Counted from the first letter of the stretch, positions 1 to 5,143 are shown. The stretch is 5,143 nt of DNA from Rickettsiales bacterium (GCA_002711625.1 PARR01000043.1:11266-16408), one strand, 5' to 3'. Translations and numbers: made by a program. Notes: generated by a model from the letters alone, not told the origin.

Positions 1-465
1 AAAGGTCATTTTGGGTTGGGTTTATCAAACTATTTACATTTCACATCCCCCATTAGGAGATATTCTGACCTAGTTGTTCATAGAGATCTTGCTCATTTAT
101 TATTTAAACAAGAAAAAATTAATTACAGCACCACATTACCTTCTCTATTGACTGATCAAGAAAAGAAATCTGATGAAATTGAAAGAACAATACTTGAAAG
201 AGCTTGTAGTATTTATATTTATGAAAAAAAAAAGTCTTTTTTTCTTGGTATTGTCGACGGAATTGAGGATTTTGGAATTTTTATTAAATGTCTTGAACTT
301 CCATTTAGTGTTCTAGTAAGAAAAAAATTTGATAATTACAAAAAAATTGAACTGACTGAAAATTTAAAAATAGGTCAAAAAGTGTCATTTAGAATAAAAA
401 GAAATAATTTGTCAAATGGAAAGATTTTAGGAGATAATATAAAGGTTATAAAACATGAAGTATAA
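1..465 (+). CDS. rnr: Ribonuclease R, C-terminal part (5' end outside window)
   Basis: RNase R is a processive 3'-to-5' exoribonuclease of the RNase II/RNB family that degrades structured RNA and helps in RNA quality control in the cytoplasm. The frame is open from base 1 and gives 154 residues. It begins in the last part of the catalytic RNB domain: the family signature HFTSPIRRYSDLVVHR lies at residues 13-28 and includes the conserved arginines near the active site. A helical linker follows, then an S1 RNA-binding domain at about residues 80-150 (FFLGIVDGIEDFGIFI is a typical first S1 strand pair). The protein stops right after S1, so the lysine-rich tail of many RNase R proteins is very short or absent. 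The catalytic aspartates and cold-shock domains lie upstream of the window. A TTG at 16 is internal and not a start. The stop codon overlaps the next gene, suggesting an operon. Identification is firm for the RNB family; RNase R rather than RNase II is supported by the S1 end and by the neighbours. Confidence 0.93.
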   Translation, partial: KGHFGLGLSNYLHFTSPIRRYSDLVVHRDLAHLLFKQEKINYSTTLPSLLTDQEKKSDEIERTILERACSIYIYEKKKSFFLGIVDGIEDFGIFIKCLELPFSVLVRKKFDNYKKIELTENLKIGQKVSFRIKRNNLSNGKILGDNIKVIKHEV

Positions 466-796
466 AATGCTTAAAAGGGGGTTTTCAAAAAAGTGTCCAA
501 ACTGTGGTGTTAGCTCATTATTTCCAAAGTATCTTGAAACTTTTAAAAAATGCAATAAATGTGGAATTGATTTTACAAGATATAAATCTGATGATGGGCC
601 TGCTTATTGTACAATTTTAATAATTGGTCACATAGTAATTCCTATTATACTTATTTCAGAAAAAAATTTTTCATTACCCTTATTTTTTCAAATGATTTTT
701 TGGCCAATTGTTACAGCCTGTCTTACACTTTGGTTACTTCCAAAAGTTAAAGGTGCTTTTATTGGTTTACAAATTTCCGTTAAAGATAAAAAATAA
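455..796 (+). CDS. DUF983 family membrane protein with N-terminal zinc ribbon
   Basis: This 113-residue protein matches the DUF983 family, whose biochemical role is unknown. Two cysteine pairs, CPNC (C14, C17) and CNKC (C33, C36), form a probable zinc ribbon at the N-terminus. The family signature DDGPAY follows at 46-51, then IIGHIVIP. Two hydrophobic segments at about 51-68 and 75-97 are likely transmembrane helices, and the family's [13 protein letters not shown] ending is present at 94-106. The protein should therefore sit in the inner membrane, with the ribbon probably cytoplasmic. The ATG at 455 overlaps the end of rnr by 11 bases, with AAAGG about 10 bases upstream as a weak ribosome-binding site. 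An ATG at 467, one base after the rnr stop, is an equally possible start and would remove only four residues. The rnr-DUF983-rpmG order is familiar in alphaproteobacteria. Family assignment is strong; function is not known. Confidence 0.9.
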   Translation: MKYKMLKRGFSKKCPNCGVSSLFPKYLETFKKCNKCGIDFTRYKSDDGPAYCTILIIGHIVIPIILISEKNFSLPLFFQMIFWPIVTACLTLWLLPKVKGAFIGLQISVKDKK

Positions 797-824
797 TGTA
801 CTTGACAATATTATTTTTTTTTTT
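788..824 (+). terminator. All-A/U hairpin plus T-tract after DUF983 gene
   Basis: AAAAAATAAT at 788-797 is perfectly complementary to ATTATTTTTT at 810-819, giving a 10 bp stem of only A-T pairs. The stem can extend by a G-U and a T-A pair, leaving an 8-base loop. T-residues continue to 824, giving an unbroken run of 11 T from 814. The stem contains the TAA stop of the DUF983 gene (794-796). This looks like an intrinsic terminator for the rnr operon, but a stem without G-C pairs would be weak and some read-through into rpmG is likely. The hairpin is seen in the sequence; termination is inferred. Confidence 0.45.
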
Positions 825-829
825 AAAAG
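802..829 (+). promoter_or_regulatory. Candidate promoter of rpmG
   Basis: A perfect -35 hexamer TTGACA is at 802-807. After a 16-base spacer that is mostly T, TAAAAG at 824-829 matches the -10 consensus at four of six positions. The expected start of transcription would be at about 836, one base before the rpmG ATG, so the message would be nearly leaderless; no Shine-Dalgarno sequence is present there. The -35 lies in the loop of the preceding terminator-like hairpin. The -35 match is strong and the -10 weak. In sequence this AT-rich some resemblance is expected by chance. Confidence 0.4.
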
Positions 830-836
830 TTTGTTC

Positions 837-1004
837 ATGGCTAAGTCTAATACTATACAAGTTAAAATGGTAAGTACTGCTAATACTGGTTATTTTTATG
901 TTAAAGACAAAAATCCTAAATCTAAACCTGAGAAATTTGAAATGAAAAAGTACGACCCAAAAATCCGTAAACATGTTTTGTTTAAGGAACAAAAAATTAA
1001 ATAG
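837..1004 (+). CDS. rpmG: 50S ribosomal protein L33
   Basis: This 55-residue basic protein is bacterial ribosomal protein L33, a component of the large subunit near the E site. It keeps the family landmarks in order: [22 protein letters not shown] at the start (STANTG at 13-18), [17 protein letters not shown] in the middle, and [12 protein letters not shown] at the end. It has no cysteines, so it is the zinc-independent (C-minus) form. The start at 837 is fixed by alignment with the invariant MAK start; the open frame extends further upstream to 708 but that part overlaps the DUF983 gene and is not L33. Length is normal for the family. It follows the DUF983 gene by 40 bases that hold a terminator-like hairpin and a promoter candidate, so it may be transcribed on its own, with possible read-through from rnr. 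It ends 5 bases from the convergent aspS stop. Confidence 0.97.
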   Translation: MAKSNTIQVKMVSTANTGYFYVKDKNPKSKPEKFEMKKYDPKIRKHVLFKEQKIK

Positions 1005-1021
1005 TTAATCTATTTTTTTTT
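991..1021. terminator. Bidirectional terminator-like palindrome between rpmG and aspS
   Basis: AAATAG (999-1004) pairs with CTATTT (1010-1015) around the 5-base loop TTAAT. On the + strand the stem runs into nine T (1013-1021). On the - strand it is followed by AA and then six T (the A-run at 991-996). The structure could therefore end both rpmG and aspS transcripts. The rpmG stop (TAG, 1002-1004) and the aspS stop (TAG on the - strand, 1012-1010) are each part of the stem. The stem has one G-C pair only, so strength is uncertain. Confidence 0.5.
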
Positions 1022-2773
1022 CGACAAACCCAATTCTTTAAGATGAGATTCATCTATTGAATTAGGTGAACCTAACATTACGTCTTCTGCTTGTTGATTC
1101 ATTGGAAAAGCTACAACTTCCCTAATATTATTTTCTTCTGCGAGTAGCATTATCATTCTATCAATTCCAGGTGCTGACCCCCCGTGAGGAGGTGCTCCAA
1201 ATTTGAAAGCATTGAATAAAGAGCTAAATCTTCTAAGAATTTCACTCTTCGTATACCCTGCAATTTCAAATGCTTTTAACATTATATCGGTTCTGTGATT
1301 GCGGATTGCACCCGATGAAAGTTCAATTCCGTTACAAACAATATCAAATTGCCACGCTAATATATCCAATGGATGTTTTTCTATAAGCGATTTTAAGCCA
1401 CCTTGTGGCATTGAAAATGGATTATGGCTAAAGTCTATCCTTTTGGTTAAGGAGTTCATTTCATACATAGGATAATCAACAATCCAACAGAACAAAAATT
1501 TATTATCCTCTAAGAGATCTAATTCAAAACATAATTTATCTCTGACAAGAGAACTAAATTTTGTAGCACTTTCAGTATTATCACTTACGAAGAAGACGGA
1601 ATCACCATCATTTAAAGAAAATAATTCGCATAACTTAAATAAATTTTCTTTTTTAAGATTGCTAGCTATAGGGCCTAAAAACTTTTGCTCATCAAGAATT
1701 ATATATCCTAAGCCTTTCTGACCATTTTCTCTAGCCCACAAATTAAGTTTGTCAAACCAAGATCGAGGTTTTTTAGCAGACATCGGCGCTTTGATTCCTT
1801 TAACAACTCCACCCTTTTTCAAATTATTTTCAAAAATTTTAAAACCTGAATTTTCAAAACATGATGATGCGTCTTTTATAATTAGAGGGTTTCTTAGATC
1901 TGGTTTATCAGTTCCATATGTTTTTAACGAATCAAAAAAATTGATTCTTGGAAATGGCGGTTTTGTCACTTTCTTTTTTGTAAATTCCATGAAAACTTCA
2001 TATAGAACTGATTCTATTGTAGAAAATATTTCATCTTGATCTACAAATGCCATTTCAAAATCTAGTTGATAAAACTCACCTGGTGACCTATCTGCTCTGG
2101 CATCTTCATCTCTAAAACATGGTGCAATTTGAAAGTATTTATCGAAATTGGAGACCATTAAAAGCTGCTTAAAAATCTGAGGAGCCTGAGGCAAAGCATA
2201 AAATTTACCTTTGTGTAATCTACTTGGAACCAAAAAATCTCTTGCGCCCTCTGGTGAAGATGATGTAAGAATAGGGGTTTGAATTTCTAAAAATCCTAAA
2301 TTTCTCATTTTAGTTCTTAAGCTATTGATGACCTGTGATCTAAGAATAATATTGTTATGAATTTTATTTCTTCTTAAGTCTAAGTATCGATATTTTAATC
2401 TTAGATCTTCGGGAGCATCGTCATCCATAGAAATTTGAAAAGGAATTTGTTCAGATTTGTTTAAGATTTCAACTTTTTTTACGTCTATTTCTATCTCTCC
2501 TGTTGAAATCTTTAAATTAACTGTGTCATCAGACCTTTTTATAACTATTCCTTCCACCTTTAATACACTCTCAAGCTTCAAAGACTCGATTTCTAAAAAA
2601 TGTATATTATCTGAATTCAACACACATTGTGTAACGCCATTTTCATCCCTCAGATCAAAGAATAATACCCCACCGTGATCTCTTTTTTTATTAATCCATC
2701 CCGATAAAATTATTTCTTTTCCAATGTCTTGTAAACACAAATCACCGCAACTATTGGTTCTATAAGTTCTCAT
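1010..2773 (-). CDS. aspS: Aspartyl-tRNA synthetase, bacterial type, probably non-discriminating
   Basis: This class IIb synthetase attaches aspartate to tRNA-Asp in the cytoplasm. At 587 residues it is full length for the bacterial type. Domains in order: an N-terminal OB-fold anticodon-binding domain at about 1-105 (GWINKKRDHGGVLFFDLRD at 25-43); motif 1 and the start of the catalytic core at about 125-180; the flipping-loop region TSSSPEGARDF at 170-180; motif 2 at about 216-245 with R221 and E223 in FRDEDARADRSPGEFYQLD; a bacterial insertion (GAD) domain at about 285-420; then the rest of the core with HNPFSMP at 450-456 and motif 3 GAPPHGGSAPGIDR at 526-539, with R539. H33 in RDHGG is the residue reported for non-discriminating AspRS (leucine in discriminating enzymes), suggesting that tRNA-Asn may also be charged; GatCAB would then be needed elsewhere. 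The start MRTYRTNSCG is the usual family start. It is divergent from rnd across 24 bases and convergent with rpmG. No Shine-Dalgarno sequence is seen. Confidence 0.97.
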   Translation of the reverse strand: MRTYRTNSCGDLCLQDIGKEIILSGWINKKRDHGGVLFFDLRDENGVTQCVLNSDNIHFLEIESLKLESVLKVEGIVIKRSDDTVNLKISTGEIEIDVKKVEILNKSEQIPFQISMDDDAPEDLRLKYRYLDLRRNKIHNNIILRSQVINSLRTKMRNLGFLEIQTPILTSSSPEGARDFLVPSRLHKGKFYALPQAPQIFKQLLMVSNFDKYFQIAPCFRDEDARADRSPGEFYQLDFEMAFVDQDEIFSTIESVLYEVFMEFTKKKVTKPPFPRINFFDSLKTYGTDKPDLRNPLIIKDASSCFENSGFKIFENNLKKGGVVKGIKAPMSAKKPRSWFDKLNLWARENGQKGLGYIILDEQKFLGPIASNLKKENLFKLCELFSLNDGDSVFFVSDNTESATKFSSLVRDKLCFELDLLEDNKFLFCWIVDYPMYEMNSLTKRIDFSHNPFSMPQGGLKSLIEKHPLDILAWQFDIVCNGIELSSGAIRNHRTDIMLKAFEIAGYTKSEILRRFSSLFNAFKFGAPPHGGSAPGIDRMIMLLAEENNIREVVAFPMNQQAEDVMLGSPNSIDESHLKELGLSKKK

Positions 2774-2810
2774 CTAAATTTGTATAAAAAAATTAAAATG
2801 ATAAATTCAA
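2774..2810 (-). promoter_or_regulatory. Candidate aspS promoter reaching into rnd
   Basis: Read on the - strand, TTGAAT (2810-2805) resembles a -35 and TATACA (2786-2781) a -10, separated by 18 bases. The predicted transcription start is about 2774, directly next to the aspS ATG, so the message would be almost leaderless. The -35 lies inside the first codons of rnd. On the + strand TATAAA (2783-2788) overlaps the same -10 and could serve rnd, with a predicted start at about 2795, but I see no good -35 for it. These are visual matches in AT-rich sequence and remain inference. Confidence 0.4.
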
Positions 2811-3892
2811 TAATGTTATTAATTAATAAAGCACAATTAAAACAATTCTATCAGAAATGTCAAAAAGATAAAATAATTGGGATTGATACTGAGTTCTATA
2901 GAATAAATACCTATTTCCCAATACCCTGCTTAATCCAAATTTCCAATCTTTCCCAAGCAGTGATAATTGACATGATAGATAGAAAACTAGATTTAACACT
3001 TTTACAAGAATTATTATTGGATAAACAAATATTAAAAGTTGTTCATGCTGGACTTCAAGATATTGAAATAATTTATAACCTTTTTGGTGAAATCCCGTCA
3101 AACTTATTTGATACTCAGATCAGTCTCATGCCTCTGGGATATAATAATTCAACAAGTTACTCATCGGCTTGTAAAGATTTTTTAAATATAAAAATCTGTA
3201 AAGAACAACAATTTATTGATTGGAGAAAAAGGCCCTTATCAAGGTCCAGAAAAGTCTATGCAATAAACGATGTTAAACACCTAATCCCTTTGTATAGAGA
3301 AATTATAAAATGTCTAAAACTTCTAAATAGAACTGATTGGATAAAAGAAATGCATAGTAAATTTTATCACTCAAATATTTTTTCAAAGAGAGCGTCTGAA
3401 TCTTGGAAGAAAGTAAAATTTTCTCCTAAAAATCTTTTGGAATTGATGTATCTAAAAGATATTTCAGGATTAAGAGAGTTAGAAGCTATGAGAAAAAATA
3501 TTCCAGTTAAACAGGTATTAGAAAATAAACAACTAATTTTGATAAGTAGGTCTGATGTAAGCATTTGGCATAAAAAAATAATTATTGGAAAAATTAATTC
3601 AAGTAAGCTAAAAAAGGAAATTATCAAAATTACTGAAAGAAAGTTGACTCCAAAACTGTTGAATCCAGTTCAAAAAAAATTATCTGACAAGCAGGAATCA
3701 TTGATTAAAATTGCAAAAAAGCTTATAGAAAAAAAGTCTGTGTCATTAAATATTCATCCTAGTTTAATAGCTAATAAAGAAGAAATAAAAAGTTTAATTC
3801 TAGGAGATAAAACAATTATTATAAATTGGAAGTTTGAAGTCTTCGGTAAAGAGTATCTTTATTTAAAAAAATTAATAGCAGGTTCTTATTAG
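2798..3892 (+). CDS. rnd: Ribonuclease D
   Basis: RNase D is a DEDD-family 3'-to-5' exoribonuclease that trims the 3' ends of tRNA precursors and other stable RNAs. From the ATG at 2798 it has 364 residues, close to the family's usual length. Exo I DTEF gives D30 and E32; Exo II, HAGLQDIE, gives D88; Exo III, YAINDVKHL, gives Y154 and D158, the DEDDy arrangement. The segment after Exo I (RINTYFPIPCLIQIS) is typical of RNase D. An HRDC RNA-binding domain follows at about 205-285, recognisable by GLRELEAMRKNIP and the following VLENKQL; the usual tryptophan before RE is leucine. The C-terminal part, where a second HRDC-like fold is expected, is lysine-rich and diverged. Start choice: a TTG at 2780 lies in the putative promoter, and an ATG at 2813 is also possible; both ATGs place DTEF at a normal distance. 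It is divergent from aspS, and its last 21 bases overlap the convergent hda gene. Confidence 0.93.
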   Translation: MINSIMLLINKAQLKQFYQKCQKDKIIGIDTEFYRINTYFPIPCLIQISNLSQAVIIDMIDRKLDLTLLQELLLDKQILKVVHAGLQDIEIIYNLFGEIPSNLFDTQISLMPLGYNNSTSYSSACKDFLNIKICKEQQFIDWRKRPLSRSRKVYAINDVKHLIPLYREIIKCLKLLNRTDWIKEMHSKFYHSNIFSKRASESWKKVKFSPKNLLELMYLKDISGLRELEAMRKNIPVKQVLENKQLILISRSDVSIWHKKIIIGKINSSKLKKEIIKITERKLTPKLLNPVQKKLSDKQESLIKIAKKLIEKKSVSLNIHPSLIANKEEIKSLILGDKTIIINWKFEVFGKEYLYLKKLIAGSY

Positions 3893-4549
3893 ATTTGAAA
3901 CAAATTGTTTTGTAATTTTTCTACCATTACTTAAAGAATGTTCATCAATAAGTTTCACCATTTTTATTGTCGAAGTATATGTTCTTTCAATTCTGTTGCA
4001 AATATAACTAATTACGGAACTATCTAAACGTATTCCTCTTTCATCAAAATATTTTTCGATAATTCTTATCATCAGCTCATCGTCAAGTTCTTTAACCTCA
4101 ACAACGAGGCTTGCAGCAAGTCTAGAGACTAAATCTTGAAGTTTAATATTAAGAAGTTTTGGCGAATTAAGCGAGGTGATTAATAAAAAGGAATTATAGG
4201 TTTTTAAAATATTTAAAAAATTTAAAATCTTTTCATGATTTTCTTTATTTGTTAAAATATTATCTAAATTTTCAATAATCCATGATTTTGATGTTATTTT
4301 TTTTAAATCAAAGTTAATATTCATTAAATTTTCAAAGTGAACTTTATCAAGGTATATTGCACCAGAATTCTTTTGCCATATTTTTGCAAGACTTGATTTA
4401 CCACACTTTTTTGGACCATATAAAAATACACAGTTTACTTGCCAGTCTGGCCAATTTTTTATTATTTTAAAAGCTAAAGAATTCTTACTACTCACAAAGA
4501 ATTCGTTCGAAATGTAATTGAAATTAAATCTAAGAATTTCTTGTTTCAT
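3872..4549 (-). CDS. hda: DnaA-homologous replication regulator (Hda/HdaA-like AAA+ protein)
   Basis: Hda binds the DNA-loaded sliding clamp and promotes hydrolysis of DnaA-bound ATP, preventing over-initiation of chromosome replication. The 225 residues cover only the AAA+ region related to DnaA, without DnaA's DNA-binding domain IV, as expected for Hda. The alphaproteobacterial-style lead-in FFVSSKNSLAFKIIKNWPDW at 17-36 is followed by Walker A GPKKCGKS (45-52), a Walker B-like strand WIIENLD (90-96), sensor 1 around LLITSLNSP (122-130), the arginine-finger box DLVSRLAA with R143, and the lid helices with RIERTYTSTIKMVKLID (186-202) and a final RKIT..FV. The N-terminal clamp-binding motif is degenerate: Q3, L6 and F8 may be its remains. 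In Walker B, E93-N94 replaces the usual acidic pair. The start is fixed by the ATGA overlap with the upstream gene, indicating translational coupling. The 3' end overlaps rnd by 21 bases. A short DnaA-like loader of another kind is less likely. Confidence 0.88.
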   Translation of the reverse strand: MKQEILRFNFNYISNEFFVSSKNSLAFKIIKNWPDWQVNCVFLYGPKKCGKSSLAKIWQKNSGAIYLDKVHFENLMNINFDLKKITSKSWIIENLDNILTNKENHEKILNFLNILKTYNSFLLITSLNSPKLLNIKLQDLVSRLAASLVVEVKELDDELMIRIIEKYFDERGIRLDSSVISYICNRIERTYTSTIKMVKLIDEHSLSNGRKITKQFVSNLIRTCY

Positions 4550-5143
4550 TTTTCATCTATAACATTATAAAAATCTTGTTTTGATAAAATTTTTTCTAAC
4601 CTTACGTTATTTGCCTCCAAGGCTAAATTTATCTGGTCTATCGAGTAATTTGTGTTAATGGAATATACAATACGATTTTTTGAAAACTCATCCAAAATCA
4701 TATTTTTTTCTCCTAAAATTTTGAGTAAAAGGCTTTCTAACTCAATGCTCCTTTTAGTATTTTCCATTTCAAAAATTAAAAAATTAATATCATTATTTTC
4801 AGAATTATTTTTTGAGCTATCTATTTTATTTTTCCACCATAACTGAAGGTCTTTTATATATACCTTAGCAAGCAAATCCATTTGTGATTTCTTTGATTCT
4901 TTTTTTACCACTTTATCAGACAGTATATTAACATTAACAAATTGATTATTTTGGTATATGTAAGATTTTATTTCTGTTTCAAAAATCTTTTTTTCATAGT
5001 TGTATGATTCGTCAACAAACGCTATGAGTGCTTTTTTTTTTTTGTGTTCTTTAAGAAAGCGATCAATTTCTTCAAAATTTTTAACGAGTAACTTATTAGC
5101 AGAAATCAGTAGTTTGTTTTTATGGTTTTTTGCAGGAAAATAA
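4546..5143 (-). CDS. C-terminal part of an uncharacterised protein, probable DUF2066 family (5' end outside window)
   Basis: The frame is open from the right edge (first whole codon 5142-5140) to a TGA at 4548-4546, giving 198 residues. No ATG occurs in this part, and the GTG at 4911 is internal, since the same frame continues smoothly upstream; the true start is beyond the window. The protein is rich in K, N, I and E, with no membrane segment here. Visible features are KKKKALIAFVDE (a short hydrophobic strand after a lysine run), a segment LLAKVYIKDLQLWWKNK, and a final helix-strand pattern YSIDQINLALEANNVRLEK. This order (strand, then a helix ending in WK, then a small alpha/beta module ending in a 'qL..aL....v.L' pattern) fits the C-terminal half of DUF2066 proteins, which often lie just upstream of hda in alphaproteobacteria. 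Similarity is low and the family call rests partly on context. It overlaps hda by ATGA and is surely co-transcribed with it. A 12-A run on the coding strand (5043-5032) encodes the lysines. Confidence 0.5.
   Translation of the reverse strand, partial: YFPAKNHKNKLLISANKLLVKNFEEIDRFLKEHKKKKALIAFVDESYNYEKKIFETEIKSYIYQNNQFVNVNILSDKVVKKESKKSQMDLLAKVYIKDLQLWWKNKIDSSKNNSENNDINFLIFEMENTKRSIELESLLLKILGEKNMILDEFSKNRIVYSINTNYSIDQINLALEANNVRLEKILSKQDFYNVIDEK

Noticed and set aside
16..465. A TTG start for a short separate protein at the left edge
   Set aside because: The frame is open to base 1 and the residues before the TTG (KGHFG) continue the RNB-domain sequence, so this is the 3' part of rnr.
708..836. 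An N-terminal extension of L33
   Set aside because: It overlaps the DUF983 gene in another frame, has no L33 similarity, and the canonical MAK start is at 837.
780..992. A small - strand protein opposite rpmG
   Set aside because: It lies entirely antisense to rpmG and the T-tract, is rich in F, K and I from that composition, and has no recognisable family pattern.
1749..2039. A + strand protein inside aspS
   Set aside because: aspS is full length with all class II motifs on the other strand; this frame is a by-product without family features. The same applies to 2457-2678.
2780..2797. TTG start of rnd six codons upstream of the chosen ATG
   Set aside because: The extra residues MYKKIK are not expected in RNase D and the TTG overlaps the -10-like element shared with aspS; ATG codons at 2798 and 2813 fit better.
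2823..3101. A - strand hydrophobic protein inside rnd
   Set aside because: It is antisense to the catalytic domain of rnd; its hydrophobicity reflects complementary codons. The same applies to 3367-3627.
3897..3923. Small hairpin followed by T-rich sequence just after the rnd stop, as an rnd terminator
   Set aside because: The stem is only five or six pairs with a three-base loop and a broken T-run, inside hda coding sequence; such structures are common by chance here.
4652..4846. A short + strand protein inside the gene upstream of hda
   Set aside because: It is antisense to a coding frame that is coupled to hda and shows no family features.
4546..4911. A complete 121-residue gene starting at the GTG at 4911
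   Set aside because: The frame continues open and protein-like through 5142 with no stop, so the GTG is an internal valine codon of a longer gene.
1..5143. Mobile elements, CRISPR repeats, tRNA genes, toxin-antitoxin or defence genes
   Set aside because: On reading both strands I saw no direct-repeat arrays, terminal inverted repeats, cloverleaf-like segments or relevant protein motifs; nearly every base is assigned to housekeeping genes.

Overview
The window is a strongly AT-rich, very tightly packed stretch of bacterial chromosome. It holds seven genes, all housekeeping or conserved-context types, two of them cut by the window edges. Non-coding sequence amounts to about 69 bases (797-836, 1005-1009, 2774-2797), so there is no gene-free stretch over 300 bases. 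The gene set, the HdaA-like DnaA homologue, the aspartyl-tRNA synthetase with the motif-2 wording RSPGEFYQLD and the rnr-DUF983-rpmG order all point to an alphaproteobacterium. The low G+C and minimal spacers suggest a streamlined lineage such as a Pelagibacterales-like marine bacterium. That placement is inference; the genus cannot be told from the sequence alone.

Layout, left to right. On the + strand are the 3' end of rnr (RNase R), a DUF983 membrane zinc-ribbon protein that overlaps it, and rpmG (ribosomal protein L33). Convergent to these, on the - strand, is a complete aspS. Leaving the same 24-base gap as aspS but in the opposite direction is rnd (RNase D) on the + strand. rnd runs 21 bases into the 3' end of a - strand pair: an Hda/DnaA-like regulator of replication initiation and, just upstream of it and joined by an ATGA stop/start overlap, the C-terminal part of a poorly conserved protein that best fits the DUF2066 family and runs off the right edge.

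Functionally the window covers RNA turnover and tRNA maturation (RNase R, RNase D), translation (L33, AspRS) and control of chromosome replication (Hda). The AspRS carries the histidine associated with non-discriminating enzymes, so it may also charge tRNA-Asn in a pathway completed by GatCAB elsewhere. The most interesting material is in the tiny spacers. An all-A/U terminator-like hairpin carries a perfect TTGACA in its loop just before rpmG. A palindrome contains the stop codons of two convergent genes and is flanked by T-runs on both strands. The 24-base divergent spacer has overlapping -10-like elements that would give nearly leaderless aspS and rnd messages.

I found no mobile element, CRISPR array, RNA gene, toxin-antitoxin or defence locus, and no clear case for a previously undescribed system. 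The findings concern compact regulatory architecture and residue-level oddities.
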